Below, piece after piece: positions 42,420 to 54,864 of a stretch of DNA of 64,000 bases. Every line of letters starts with the position of its first letter. Position 1 is the stretch's first letter. A program made the translations under genes and the position numbers. The notes under the pieces were generated by a model. The model had not been told where the DNA came from, made no database searches, and was given only the letters and a program-made list of their open reading frames with translations. Source of the DNA: Panulirus ornatus (lineage: Eukaryota; Arthropoda; Malacostraca; Decapoda; Palinuridae). The stretch is from assembly GCF_036320965.1 (NCBI RefSeq), contig NC_092234.1:34190203-34254202 (forward strand), read 5' to 3'.

Positions 42420-44755
42420 ATGGCACCTCCCTGTTCAGCAGCTCCTTCTAGGCATAAATACTGGCACCTGAACAAAGCTGACTGGAATAACTATTTTCTG
42501 ACTTTCTTTAAGGTAAATTCCTTCTCATGTGGTGATGCTTCTGTCTGTAAAATGCGTAGCAGAGGTTGTTCTTGTGGGAATGGAAGCTTTAATCCTCTCT
42601 TCCTCCAAGATGACTTTTTCATCCAATTCATGGTTCAGCCATTCTTGTTCGACTTCTGTCTCTGTCAGATGCATAGCAGAGGCTGTTCCTGTGGGAATGG
42701 AAGCTTTAATCCCCTCTTCCTCCAAGATGACTTATTTATCCAATTCATGGTTCAACCATTCCTGTTCTGATGCCATTGAGACAAGGGATCATGCATATTG
42801 GGTTTGGAAAAGCTCGCTTCCTTTGACTGCCATTCAGCTTTTATTACTGCCTGTATCTCTGTAAGCATGTCATCCATGAGGTGAAGCATTCCTGTATTCA
42901 AAGCAAGTGCGATAACTTCTCCTCGTCATCTACTGATAGGTATTTCTGGTTTTTAGCTAAGGGCATCTCTAACAACTTCTGTCTCTCAACCTTTCCTTCA
43001 TTTTTCCATTATGATGGTACTGTAGCTGTCTCTATCATTGACAAAGCAGCTCTCTTTGGTTCCCATTTCTCCTCCAACTCTACCTCAGATAACTGTAACA
43101 TTCCTTCACCCCCAGATGCTCCTCTTACTAATCCTATGCCTCCTCCCATAATCTCTTCGGACTGTCCGAAAAGTACTTCTTTCTCTTGACACAAGCAAGG
43201 CTTATGGTCCTGATGGCATCCATCCCCATGTACTGAACTTAAACCTGTGCTTGCTCATTTGTTCTGTTTCTGCTTAAAAACCAAAACTTTTCCTTCTCCA
43301 TGGAAGCATTCATTGATACATCTCATACCTAAGAAGGGTGACAGTTCTGACCCCTTTAACTATCATCCTGTTGCTTTGACGTCTACCATTTCCAGAATCT
43401 TTGAATCCATCCCCAACTCCCATATTCTTAAACACCTCGAAAATCACAGTTTTCTCTCTGATTACCAGTATGGCTTTCATAAGGTGAGATCCACTAGTGA
43501 TATTCTTTCCTATCTTACTAATGTCTGATCATCATCCCTGAAAGATTTTGAGGAGTCGTGTGTAGTTGATTTTGACATATCCAAGACTTTTGAGATGGTA
43601 TGGCATTGGGGTCTTATTTCTAACTCCCATCCTTTGGCTTCCTTCCCTCACTTTGCTCCTTCATGTCGAGCTTCCTCTTCGGCCAATCTATCTCTGTGGT
43701 TGTTGATGGGTCAGCATCCCCTCTTTTCTCCATCACCAGCAGTGTCCCTCAAGGTTCTGTCCTGTCCTCTACTCTTTTTCTCCTTTTTTTTTCAATGATT
43801 TCCTCTCCTCCACAAATAATCCAATGCACTCATATGCTGACAACTCACCACTGCATTCATCCACATTCTTCAATTCTGCTTCCTCTTTTCTCACTTGATC
43901 TGCATCTCATCTTGACACAGCTTCCTCAGTAAACTCATACTTGGACAGGATATCTCAGTGGGATAGAGAAAATCTAAAGTTTTATGCCTCCAAGACCCAA
44001 TTTCTCCCTATCTTTATGGAAATCTCCGCACAGCTCTTGTTTCTCCTTTGATGGTTCTGTAACTCCACCCCTTGACTCAGTGAACATACTTGGTATTTCT
44101 GTAACATCCAGTCTTTCTTGGAAACCCCATTACAGGAATAGCTAACGCTGTGTTCTGTGTCTTAAAAAACTGGATGTCGAAACCTCTCTTCTGAACAGTT
44201 GCTCCATTTATACAAGGGATTGATTCATCCTTGTATGGAGTACTGCTCTCACATTTGGAGTGGTTCTAGCTTTGTATTCTTACTTGACAGAGTTCAGTCG
44301 AAAGCAATCCAACTTATACACTGTCCCAGGCTAACTTCCAAACTTGACCCCCTTCCCCAACACCACAATGTTTGTTCATTTTCCCTCTTCTCTGGGTATT
44401 ACTTGGTTTTATGCTCCCAAGAGCTGACTGCTTATGTGTTCCACCACTAGCTAGACCACACAATACTTGGCAAGCTGCTGCATCATGTGATTATTGTGTG
44501 ACCATTGGCAACTCAAGGGTGGGCCATTTTGATAGCTGCTTCTTTCCCTACACGTCGAAGCTTTGGAACTCTGTACCTTCTCATTTCTTTCCCAATATGT
44601 ATCTATGACCTGGCACATTTCAAAATACAGGTCGTTCACTTCCTCAAAAATTCCCTTGTCTTTTCTTTTTCCGCTTCATGATTCTCACTTTATTTCAATT
44701 AAGGCGCAGTCTTGATGTGGACTTTTGTCTGTGACTGGAGCCTTCAACATAAGAA
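42420..44755 (+). mobile_element. Decayed jockey-like LINE
   Basis: Reading in shifting plus-strand frames: SRHKYWHLNKADWNNYFLTF, a 'GMEALIPSSSKMT..SNSWFNHSCS' linker (twice, by duplication), 'RYFWFLAKGISNNF', AYGPDGIHPHVLN (RT fingers), WKHSLIHLIPKKGDSSDPFN (43303-43360), 'NHSFLSDYQYGFHKVRST', DISKTFEMVWH (palm), SVPQGSVLSSTLFLLFFS, SYADNSPLHS (catalytic region), 'LLHLYKGLIHPCMEYCSHIW', and 'SRVGHFDSCFFPYTSKLWN' near the C-terminus. The upstream endonuclease is missing. No frame is open across the RT. The clade is given as jockey/CR1-like from motif style. Confidence 0.82.
42543..42776. repeat. 117-bp diverged tandem duplication in the jockey-like element
   Basis: Two units with period 117 bases (39 codons), both encoding the 'GMEALIPSSSKMT' linker segment; about ten differences separate them. 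The length keeps the frame, so the duplication may predate decay of the element. Confidence 0.88.
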
Positions 44756-46214
44756 AAAGTTTAATATTGATTTTTAGATATACATAATACCAGATATGTA
44801 AACTTTGTCCTCAAGTTGTGAGAGCAAATTAAGACATTCATTTTTATTCATGGAGAATTAGCACTTTTACAGAATGTCCCTGAAATCTAAGGATGCAGTG
44901 AAAAAGTTGACATACCCATTAGGAATTTGACACACTAGAGTGCTGCTCACCCATCCATTAGCTATTGCTGTAATATTTAAGCTTTGTAGTTAGTTGTGAT
45001 TCCTTTGCTTTTTATTGTTTTATAATTCCTGGGCTGTCCAGTTATTGCTTTATTTTGATTTGCACACTACATAGACTTGGATGAAAGTGTAAATGAAAGT
45101 GGAGGAACAGGTTGGCTGTCTTACTTACATGAAGAGGAAAGAAAGTAGAATAAAAGGATATGGCGAGTGTAAGTTAGTCTAGAAAGCCATTCAAATTTTT
45201 TTGTTACTGTATCTATCTGAGTGAAGACTCATAGTCTGGTAGAAGGACTTTTCTGGGGAAAATTCAGGGACTTTTCATTGGGCCTAATAAAGTTTTGAAT
45301 GTAATCTAAATTTTTATCTTTGTTTTTGTTGTTTTCTGTTGTACCTCTCTTAAACCTGGTTACTTTTTTATTTTGTAAAAGTGCTCTTTTTTCTCTTTTT
45401 GATTTTTTGCTTTACCAGGATTGGGTAAGTTTTTTTATATTAGTACAGCTTTATAGTTACAGTCACTGAGATTTCATAGGGGAATTATATTGCATGTAAG
45501 ACTTTATAAAATCAAACGTGATTTCTTTGTGGGTATTTTTGCTTTATAGTTTGAATGCAGAATAACATTGTAGACTTATTCCTAGATGTTGCCTGTTATG
45601 TGCTGCCTTATTGATTACTTTTACTAAAATATTACTTTCTAGAGCACTTTCTTAGACTGTATTAGCAACAGTATAATTTACTTGTGTTATACTTAAAATT
45701 ACATGAGTCATTGATGAATATATTAACCAAAGTATATAACTTCTAACTTGTCATGTGGAGATTTGATAAATTGTGCTATTCTAATGTTGGAATGGCATTG
45801 CATGTTTATGTGCTGTAGCTGTTGCTCTATGTCACTGTATTTGAGAAAAAACTTGGAGATCAGAATATATTGATGATTAGGTATGTACATCTGTTCATGT
45901 TCTTTTAGTACCTAATTTGGATTAAGAATAACATCATGTCTGATTGCTATTGCTGAATATGATGTTTACATTAATAATGTCATGCTACATTATAAACAAA
46001 CTTTTTTGTGTGATGTTAGAGGTAATTATTCATAGCTTTCCATTTTCAGTGAAGGTGCCACAAATTTTAAGGATAATGCATTGCATATATTAAAAGACTT
46101 AGGACTACATGTTTTCAGGCAAAGTTAGCAGTTTCTATTTAGAAACCTTAGAATATGTTTATATAACCTGCTAGGGTGCAATGGGGAATGAGACAAGGTG
46201 GTTTGAGAATAAGT
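44756..46214. other. Unassigned AT-rich sequence (possible intron)
   Basis: No element recognised. A possible 6-base microexon (45419-45424) lies between a strong pyrimidine-rich acceptor and a GTAAGT donor; see findings. Nothing else is supportable. Confidence 0.4.
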
Positions 46215-46925
46215 ATTAATGGACTGGAATGCATTTGTCAATGGTTGTAACCATGGATACTAAAAATGTATGGGGGTGGGAGCTACTAAGGTCCTAATTG
46301 CATTGAGATGTGCATTTCCTGTAATGGCAAAGATGGCTATGTTTGAAAGTGTTAGTTCCAACAGTTTGGTGTGAATGTGTCATAGGCCCTGAATGCAAGA
46401 GAATGAAGAGGGGGATATAAAATGCCTAAGGAATTTGTGGTTTTGAGATGGATTGATCATGTAAAGAATGACATTGTAAGAGGGAGGTGTGGTGATAGGT
46501 GAAGTATGATTGAGAGGGCTAACCAGGGTGTACTCAAGTGCTTTAGACAAATGGAAAGGATGAAAGAAGAAATATAGAATACAAGAATCTATGTGTCAGA
46601 AGTGGAGGGAGGAAGGGAGAGGGAGAGACCTTAAAGGAGAGGGGAGGACAGGTTGAAAGAGGCTTTGAGTTATGCTCGCCTGAGCACTCAGAAAGGTTAG
46701 AGATATGCATAGGATAGAATGAATTGTATCTGTGTGGTATATGATGGGCCAAACCAGGGCATTTTAAGTTGTTAAGGTCACCCATGAAATGGTCTGTAGG
46801 ACTTGCTTTTGGAGAGCAGGCTGTTTATTTAGTGCAGCATTATACATGAGTGAATGTGTGTACATGAGGCTGTTATCTGTTTCTTTGTGATACTACCTTG
46901 CTAAGAAGTGATCATGTTTAAGAAA
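46215..46925 (+). mobile_element. Decayed RTE 3' half
   Basis: Degraded versions of the YLGVD..ADGTM, KAKMGMFEGIVVPT, WFDRVSN, ERA..GVLKWF.HMERM and VEGxxRGRP segments in order, then the 3' UTR to a tail near 46895-46925 (ACTACCTTGCTAAGAAG). Very old; no open frame. Confidence 0.75.
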
Positions 46926-47879
46926 AAGAATTATTATTTGTTGTGTCACCATAGTTCATGCTGTTTTAAAGTTTTGCTCTGCACAGAAGCAGGTTAAGGT
47001 GGGCAACGTTTTGGTGAGAAGGTCCTTTAATGATACTCTGCTCTTTTTCATCAGCTGAGTATGAAAAAAGCATCATCAAAGGTGATGTCTTCCTCTTCAT
47101 TATATTCCTTGCAGTCAGAATGTAATAACACCTCCAGAATAAATCAGTCTTTTATCTTTCCAGGATTGCTGACTTCTATTGAGTTTGGTGTCTCAATCAA
47201 AAACGAAATAATGAGTGAGATGTTAACTTCTGTTTGTTTTCAGTCATATAACTAAGAACTTTTCCCGTTGTTTTACTTTTATAATGCAGGCATGTTACTC
47301 TGTGTGTGGTGTACAACTTTATCACCTGGTTAGTGTACAATTCTTCTCAGAAATTTCAGGCCTTGGATCTAAAACTTATAGATACTAATGAGCCAAGAGA
47401 GAAGCTCAAGACATTTTCTGAAGAATTTTTTATGTTTTTGGTTACACATAAGTAAAGTTTCTCAGTGCTGTTTGCCACCAGTACCAAGTCATTTGCAATA
47501 TCAACCAGTTCACCTCATGTGCCTCCTAATATGACACGCCATTGACCTGCCCTTCACCATAAGACCCTTGCGTTTAGCTTCCTTTCCACCTAGTCTATAA
47601 ACATGTTAAACAATCACAATTACATTATACATCCTTAAACAGGAACCATTTTCTTTTCTCCTTCACTTCAGTTTGTAACTTTCCATTCACTCCTTTACCT
47701 CAAGCAAGCCCCAACATGAAGGTTCTTTTATATGTAAGAAACCCCACAGTCACAGTGCTGCACCTTGGTACCACAATACCTGCATCAGACATGCACAACT
47801 ACATTACACAGTTGGAACAATGGCACACCCAGTACATAATGTCAGCATCTCCACAGAGGTCTCCAATCACTCTTCTAAT
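46926..47879. other. Mostly unassigned; weak RTE-like stretch
   Basis: Between about 47475 and 47680 a faint minus-strand resemblance to the RT segment around FADD and LFNLFMDG is visible, but too degraded to call firmly. 47690-47870 is unassigned. The open stretch at 47061-47255 follows a TTTTTCATCAG sequence but has no recognisable product. Confidence 0.35.
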
Positions 47880-49045
47880 CCCAGAAAGACATCACACACC
47901 CCTGCCACAGACCAACCTTCATTAGGAACCAATCACACTCCTCTTCCTATTTGTACATGTCTCTTACATTCTTGATAAAAAACTTTCCACTGCTACTAGT
48001 AGTTTACTTCCCTCACTTTATACTCTTAAGACTTTTCACAAAGCATCTATCCACCCTGTCATAGGCCTTCTCTAGGTCCATAATTGCTACATACATATCC
48101 ATCTGTTTTTCTGAGTATTTTTCACACATTCTTCAAAGCAAATACCTGATCTGCACATCTACCACTTCTGAAACCGCACTGCTCTTCCCCAGTCTGATGC
48201 TCTGTACATACCTTCACCCTCTCAATCAATACCTTCTCATACAATTTCCTAGGAATACTCAACAAACTTATGCCTCTTTAGTTTGAACACTCACCTTTAT
48301 CCCCTTTGCCTTTGTGCAGTGGTATTATGCATGCATTCCGCCAATCCTCAGGCACTTCACCATGATCCATACATACTCTGAATATTCTTACCAACCAATG
48401 AACAATACAGTCACCCCTTTCTTAATAAATTCAACTGCAATGCCATTCAAACCTGCTGCCTTTCTGGATTTCATCTTCTACAAAGATTTCAGTACCTCTT
48501 TTCTCTTAACCAAACCAATCTCCCTGACTCCTCTCACTTCTCACACTACCCCTACCAAAACATCCTACATCTGCCACTCTTATCATCAAACACATTCAAC
48601 AAACCTTCAAAATACTCACTCCGTCACCTTATCACTTCACCACTACCAGTTATCATTTCCCCCTTACCCCTGTCACAGATGTTCCCATTTGCTCTCTTGT
48701 CTGATGCACATTATTTACCTCCTTCCAAAACGACTTTTTGTTCTCCCTAAAGTTTAATGATACTCTCTCACCCCAACTCTCATTTGCCTTCTTTTAAAAC
48801 CATTTCACCTTCCTCTTGACCTCCTGCTGCTTTCTTCTATACATCTCTCACTCATTTGCACTCCTTCCTTGTAAGTATCATCCAGATGCCTCTTTTTTCT
48901 CTCCCTCTAACAACTTTTCTTCTTTATCCCACCACTCACTGCCCTTTCTAGTCTGACCACATTTTCCATGCCACATGCATCTTTTGCACATGCCATCCCT
49001 GCTTCCCTAAATACATCCCATTCCTCACCCACTCCCTTCACATCG
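47880..49045 (-). mobile_element. Middle-aged RTE fragment, RT and linker
   Basis: Minus strand from the GLRQGCVMS block (47890-47930) through EQCGFRSG, GISLLS, EDWRNACI..YKGKGD, KAAGLNGIAVEFI, the linker and the RGVGEEWDVF segment near 49020. The frame is broken in several places. Both 3' (catalytic FADD onwards) and 5' parts are missing. Confidence 0.83.
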
Positions 49046-49056
49046 TTTGCTCTCTT

Positions 49057-49142
49057 CTTTTGCTATTTTCTATGTTAGCAAGGTAGCACGAGGAACAGGC
49101 TTTTGCTATTTTCTATGTTAGCAAGGTAGCACGAGGAACAGG
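49057..49142. repeat. 43-bp tandem duplication of a tail motif
   Basis: CTTTTGCTATTTTCTATG... to ...ACGAGGAACAGG occurs twice in tandem (49057-49099, 49100-49142). Each unit is the SINE/RTE tail in minus orientation (TTAGCAAGGTAGC). Confidence 0.92.
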
Positions 49143-49159
49143 CAAAGAAAGGCCTGCGG

Positions 49160-51451
49160 TAAGTGAGAAAGAATCCTACCTCTGTATTCACTACTTGTCA
49201 TAGAAGACTAAAGGGGACAGGAGCAGGGGGCAAGAAATCCTATCTTCTTGTATTTCCATTTCTAAAAGATGGAACAGGAGAGGGAGCCAAGCAGGGAGTG
49301 CTCATCCTCGAAGGCTCAAGCTGGGGTATCTAAATGTGTGTGGCTGTAATCAAGATGTGTAGAGAGAGGAGATAGGTAGTATGTTCAAGGAAAGAAACCT
49401 TAATGTTCTGGCTCTTAGTGAAACAAAGCTCAAGGTTAAAGGGGAAGAATTGTTTGGAAATGTCTTAGAAATAATGTCAGAAGGTGGCGAGAGGACAAGA
49501 GCTAAGGAGGTAGAACCACTACTCCTGAAGCATGAGTTGTGGAAGCCTGTGAAAGAGTATAAGGAAGTAAACTCTAAAAAGATGTGGGTAAAAATGAAAG
49601 TGGATAGTGAAAGATGGGTTATTATTAGTGCTTATGCACCCGAATCTGAGAAGAAAAATCATGAAAGGCAAGTGTTTTAGGAGTGGCTGAGTGAGTGTTT
49701 CACCAGTTTTAATGTAGTTGAGCATGTATTAGTGATGGATGATTTAAATGTGAAGCTGAATGATTGACAGTTGAGGGTATAAGGGAGGGGGGTTGTAATC
49801 AGTATTGTGAATTAAAATGGTGAACAGCTTGTGGAGTTGTGTGGTGAAAAAGGACTGGTGATTGGGAATACTAAACTTAGAATAAGGGACATACACATGT
49901 ATGAAATAAAGTGTAGAATGGCAAAAGATGAGAGCAAATGACATGAGGGGAGTGGATGGGGAATGAGATGTATTTAGGGAAGTTGTGATGGCTTTTGCAA
50001 AAGATGCATGTGGTATGAGAAAGATGGGAGATGGGCAGATTAGAAAGGGTAGTGAGTGGTGAGATGAAGAAGTAAGATTGTTAATGAAAGAGAAAAGAGA
50101 GGCATTTGGATGATATTTACAGGGAAGTAGTGCAAATGACTGAGAGATGTATGAAAGAAAGTGGCAAGAGGTCAAGCGAAAGGTGCAAAAGTTGAAAAGG
50201 AGGGCAAATGAGAGTTGGGTGAGAGAGTATCATTAAATTTTGGGGAGAATAAAAAGATGTTTTGGAAGGAGTTAAATAACTTGCATAAGACAAGAGAACA
50301 AACGGGAGCATTGGTGAAGGGAGCAAGTGGGGAAGTGATAACAGGTAGTGAAGGAGTGAGAGGGAGAGAGAGTGAGTATTTTGTAAGTCTGTTGAATGTG
50401 TGTGATGATAGAGTGGCAGATATAGGGTGTTTTGATTGGGGTGGTGTGATAAGTGAGAGGGTCAGGGAGAATAATTTGGTGAAGAGAGAAGAGGGAGTGA
50501 AAGCTTTGCAGAAAGTAAAATCTGGCAAGGCGGTGGGTTTGGATGGTATTGCAGTTGAATTTATTATAAAAGGGGTTGACTGTGTTGTTGATTGGTTGGT
50601 AAGGATATTCAGTGTATGTATGGACCATGATGAAGTGCCTGAGGATTGGCAGAATGCATGCATAGTGCCTTTGTACAAAGGCAAAGGGGATAAATGTGAG
50701 TGTTCAAACTACAGAGGCATAAGTTTGTTGAATATTCGAGGAAAACTGTATGGGAGGTTATAGATTGAGAGGGTGAAGGCATGTACAGAGCATCAGATTG
50801 GGGAAAAACAGTGTGGTTTGAGAAGTGGTAGAGAATGTGTGGATCAGGTGTTTGCTTTGAATGTATGTGGGAACTACTTAGGAAAAACAAATGGATATGT
50901 ATATAGCATTTATGGACCTGGAGAAGGCATATGATAGGGTTGATAGAGATGCTTTGTGGAAGATTTTAAGAGTGTATGGTTGATTGGGAGGTAAGTTGCT
51001 AAAAGCAGTGAAAAGTTTTTACCAAGAATGTAAGGCATGTGCACGAGTAGGAAGAGAGGAGAGTGATTGGTTCCCAGTGAATGTCAGTGTACGGCTGTTT
51101 AATTTGTTTATGGATGGGGTGGTTTGGGAGGTAAATGCAAGAGTTTTGGAGAGAAGGGCAAGTATGCAGTCTGTTGTGGATGAGAGGCCCTGGGAAGTGA
51201 GTCAGTTGTTGTCCACCAATGATACAGCTCTGGTGGCTGATTTGTGTGAGAAACTGCAGAGATTGGTGACTGAGTTTGGAAAAGTGTGTGAAAGGAGAAA
51301 GTTGAGAGTAAATGTGAATAAGAGCAAGGTTATTAGGTCAGTAGGGTTGAGGGACAAGTTAATTGTGATGTAAGTTTGAATGGAGAAAAACTGGAGGAAG
51401 TGAAGTGTTTTTGATATCTGGGAGTGGACTTAACAGCGGATGGAACCATGG
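49160..51451 (+). mobile_element. Middle-aged RTE copy with 5' UTR and endonuclease start
   Basis: Begins with a 5' UTR match (AAGAATCCTACC, AGAAGACTAAAGGGG, GGAGCAGGGGGCAAGAAATCC), then the endonuclease: 49381-49680 reads MFKERNLNVLALSETKLKVK to ISAYAPESEKKNHERQVF, containing the catalytic-type SETK motif. A stop follows, then degraded GDLN region. A large endonuclease deletion near 49890 removes the DYVLIDRR to SDHYLVE region. The linker and RT are partly open (50215-50763, 50984-51373), but the catalytic block reads STNDTALVAD and the GCVMSPW segment is deleted. The copy stops at ADGTM (51451), where a minus-strand copy begins. Confidence 0.87.
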
Positions 51452-53578
51452 TACCCTATTTATTGCCCATGCCTCACAACCATATAACATTCTTGGAACT
51501 ACTATTCCTTCAAACATACCCATTTTTGCTTTCTAAGATAATGTTCTCTCCTTCTGCTCATTCTTCATCGCTCCCAGAACCTTCGCCCTCTCCCCCACCC
51601 TGTGACTCACTTCCGCTTCCATGGTTCCATCTGCTGCCAAATCCACTCCCAGATATCTAAAACACTTCACTTCCTTCAGTTTTTCTCCATTCAAACTTAC
51701 CTCCCAATTGACTTGTCCCTCAACCCTACTGTACCTAATAACCTTACTATTAATCACATTTATTCTCAGCTTTCTTCTTTCACACACTTTACCAAACTCA
51801 GTCACCAGTTTCTGCAGTTTCTCACCCAAATCAGCCACCGGTGCTGTATCATCAGCGAACAAAAACTGACTCACTTCCCAAGCTCTCTCATCCACAACAG
51901 ACTGCATACTTGCCCTCTCTCCAAAACTCTTGCATTCACCTCCCTAACAACCCCATCCATAAACAAATCAAACAGCTGTGGAGACATCACGCACCCCTGC
52001 CGCAAACTGACATTCACTGAGAACTAATCACTTTCCTCTCTTCCTACACGTACACATGCCTTACATCCTCGATAAAAACTTTTCACTGCTTCTAACAACT
52101 TGCCTCCCACACCATATATTCTTAATACCTTCCACAGAGCATCTCTATCAACTGTATCACATGCCTTCTCCAGATCCATAAATGTTACATACAAATCCGT
52201 TTGCTTTTCTAAGTATTTGTCACACACATTCTTCAAAGCAAACACCTGATCCACACATCCTCTACCTTTTCTGAAACCACACTGCTCTTCCCCAATCTGA
52301 TGCTCTGTACATGCCTTCACCCTCTCAATCAATACCCTGCCATATGATTTTCCAGGAATGCTCAACAAACTTATACCTCTGTAATTTGAGCCCTCACCTT
52401 TATCCCCTTTGCCTTTGTACAATGGCACTAGGCATGCATTCCGCCAATCCTCAGGCACCTCATCATGAGTCGTACATACATTAAATATCCTTACCAACCA
52501 TTCAACAACACAGTCACCCCCTTTTCTAATAAATTCCACTGCAATACCATCCAAACCTACTGCTTTGTCAGCTTTCATCTTCGCAAAGCTTTTACTACCT
52601 CTTCTCTATTTACCAAATCATTCTCCCTAACCCTTTCACTTCGCACACAACTTCGACCAAAACACCCTATATCTGCCACTCTATCATCAGATACATTCAA
52701 CAAACCTTCAAAATAATCACTCCATTTCCTTCTCACATCACCACTAGTTATCACCTCCCCATTAACCCCCTTCACCAATGTTCCCATTTGTTCTCTTGTC
52801 TTATACACTTTATTTGCCTCCTTCCAAAACATCTTTTTATTCTCCCTAAAATTTGATGATACTCTCTCACCCCAATTCTCATTTGCCCTCTTTTTCACTT
52901 CTTGCACCTTTCTCTTGACCTCCTGCCTCTTTCTTTTATGCATCTCCCAATCATTTGCACTATTTCCCTGCAAAACTCATCCAAATGCCTCTCTCTTCTC
53001 TTTCACTAATAATCTTACTTCATCCCACCACTCACTACCCTTTCTAATCTGCCCACCTCCCACACTTCTCATGCCACAAGCATCTTTTGCACAAGCCATC
53101 ACTGCTTCCCTAAATACATCCCATTCCTCCCCAACTCCCCTTATGTCCTTTGCTCTCACCTTTTCCATTCTGCACTCAATCTCTCTTGGTACTTTTTCAC
53201 ACAAGCCTCCTTCCCAAGCTCACTTACTCTCAACACTCTCTTCACCCCAAAATTCTCTCCTCTTTTCTGAAAACCTCTACAAATCTTCACCTTCTCCTCC
53301 ACAAGATAATGAACAGACATCCCTCCAGTTGTACCTCTCAGCACATTAACATCCAAAAGTCTCTCTGTTGTGCGCCTATCAATTAACACGTAATCCAATA
53401 ATGCTCTCTGGCGATCTCTCCTATTTACATACGTATACTTATATATATCTTTCTTTTTAAGCCAGGTATTCCCAGTCACCAGTCCTTTTTCAGCACACAA
53501 ATCTACAAGCTCTTCACCATTTCCATTTACAACACTGAACGCCCCATGTACACAAATTATTCCCTCAACTGCCACATT
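51452..53578 (-). mobile_element. RTE copy lacking 3' end, fused to the preceding copy
   Basis: Minus strand from the GCEAWA segment (51462) 5'-ward to NVAVEGII of the endonuclease (53578). Open pieces: 51533-51907 (FADD intact), 52024-52578, 52575-52973, 52977-53204 and 53156-53575 (endonuclease C-terminal half with DYVLIDRR and GGMSVHYLVE, where SDH has become SVH). Several frameshifts. The C-terminal domain, 3' UTR and tail are absent, so the left junction is a rearrangement. Confidence 0.87.
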
Positions 53579-53692
53579 ATGAGTAGGTGGGCCATTCTTC
53601 GTGTGTTTCCTGGCCCTACCTTGCTGATGCAGGAAACAGTGATTATGTATGATGAATGTAATAAATAGATATATATTTACTCATGTATACAT
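53579..53692 (+). mobile_element. RTE/SINE tail fragment
   Basis: GTAGGTGGGCCATTCTTCGTGTG, CTACCTTGCTGATGCAGG and GAAACAGTGATTATGTATGA form a degraded plus-strand tail between two minus-strand coding fragments. Confidence 0.72.
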
Positions 53693-54640
53693 TCACTCTT
53701 CTTTTCTGAAAACCCATACAAGTCTTCACCTTAGCCTCCACAAGATAATGATCAGACATCCCTCCAGTTGCACCTCTCAGCACATTAACATCCGAAAGTC
53801 TCTCTTTCGCGCGCCTGTCAATTAACACGTAATCCAATAACGCTCTCTGGCCATCTCTCCTACTTACATACATATACTTATGTATATTTCGCTTTTTAAA
53901 CCAGGTATTCCCAATCACCAGTCCTTTTTCAGCACATAAATCTACAAGCTCTTCACCATTTCCATTTACAACACTGAACACCCCATGTATACCAATTATT
54001 CCCTCAACTGCCACATTACTCACCTTTGCATTCAAATCACCCATCACTATAACCGGTCTTGTGCATCAAAACCACTAACACACTCATTCAGCTCCTCCCT
54101 AAACACTTGCCTCTCATGATCTTTCTTCTCATGCCCAGGTGCATATGTACCAATAATCACCCATCTCTCTCCATCAACTTTCAGTTTTACCCATATTAAT
54201 CGAGAATTTACTTTCTTACATTCTATCACATACTCCCACAACTCCTGTTTCAGGAGTGCTGCTACTCCTTCCCTTGCTCTTGTCCTCTCACTAACCCCTG
54301 ACTTTACTCCCTAGACATTCCCAAACCACTCTTCCCCTTTACCCTTGAGCTTCGTTTCACTCAGAGCCAAAACATCCAGGTTCCTTTCCTCAAACATACT
54401 ACCTATCTCTCCTTTTTTCACATCATGGTTACATCCGCACACATTTAGACACCCCAGTCTGAGCCTTGGAGGAGGATGAGCACTCCCCGCGTGACTCCTT
54501 CTTCTGTTTCCCATTTTAGAAAGTTAAAAATACAAGGAGGGTAGGATTTCTGGCCCCCCGCTCCCGTCCCCTCTAGTCGCCTTCTACGACACGCGAGGAA
54601 TGCGTGGGAAGTATTCTTTCACCCCTATCCCCAGGGATAA
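53693..54640 (-). mobile_element. RTE 5' end: 5' UTR and endonuclease
   Basis: The best 5' end of the family here. Minus strand: 5' UTR from TATCCCTGGGGATAGGGGTG (54640), AATACTTCCCACGC, GTCGTAGAAGGCGAC and GGACGGGAGCGGGG, then a likely start MGNRRRSHAGSAHPPPRLRL (54514) leading into GCLNVCGCN, an EERNLDVLALSETKLKGKGE block with the catalytic Glu, YAPGHEKKDHERQVF, MGDLNAKVSN, DYVLIDRRAKERL and GGMSDHYLVEAKV. One in-frame TAG after FGNV (54314) and a frameshift at about 54050 disable it. It is cut on its 3' side at 53693. Confidence 0.9.
54311..54514 (-). pseudogene. Probable native N-terminus of the RTE polyprotein, ended by a nonsense codon
   Basis: 67 codons from an ATG that follows the 5' UTR. 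It carries the first endonuclease strand (LGCLNVCGCN) and the catalytic SETKLKG segment near residues 54-60. The TAG after FGNV is followed in the same frame by GVKSGVSERTRA, so the stop is a point mutation in this copy. This shows the missing N-terminus of the longer open frames elsewhere. The ATG is the most upstream reasonable start; initiation within the leader is inference. Confidence 0.7.
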
Positions 54641-54644
54641 AATA

Positions 54645-54679
<35 letters not shown>

Positions 54680-54864
54680 CTTTGTCGCTGTCTCCCGCGT
54701 TTGCGAGGTAGCGCAAGGAAACAGACGAAAGAAATGGCCCAACCGCCCCCCCCGATACACATGTACATACACACGTCCACACACGCAAATATACATACCT
54801 ACACAGCTTTCCATGGTTTACCCCAGACGCTTCACATGCCTTGATTCACTCCACTGACAGCACG

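Noticed and set aside
47061..47255. Possible exon after TTTTTCATCAG at 47044-47054
   Set aside because: The acceptor is plausible, but no good donor follows and the peptide is serine-rich with no pattern; not enough to call.
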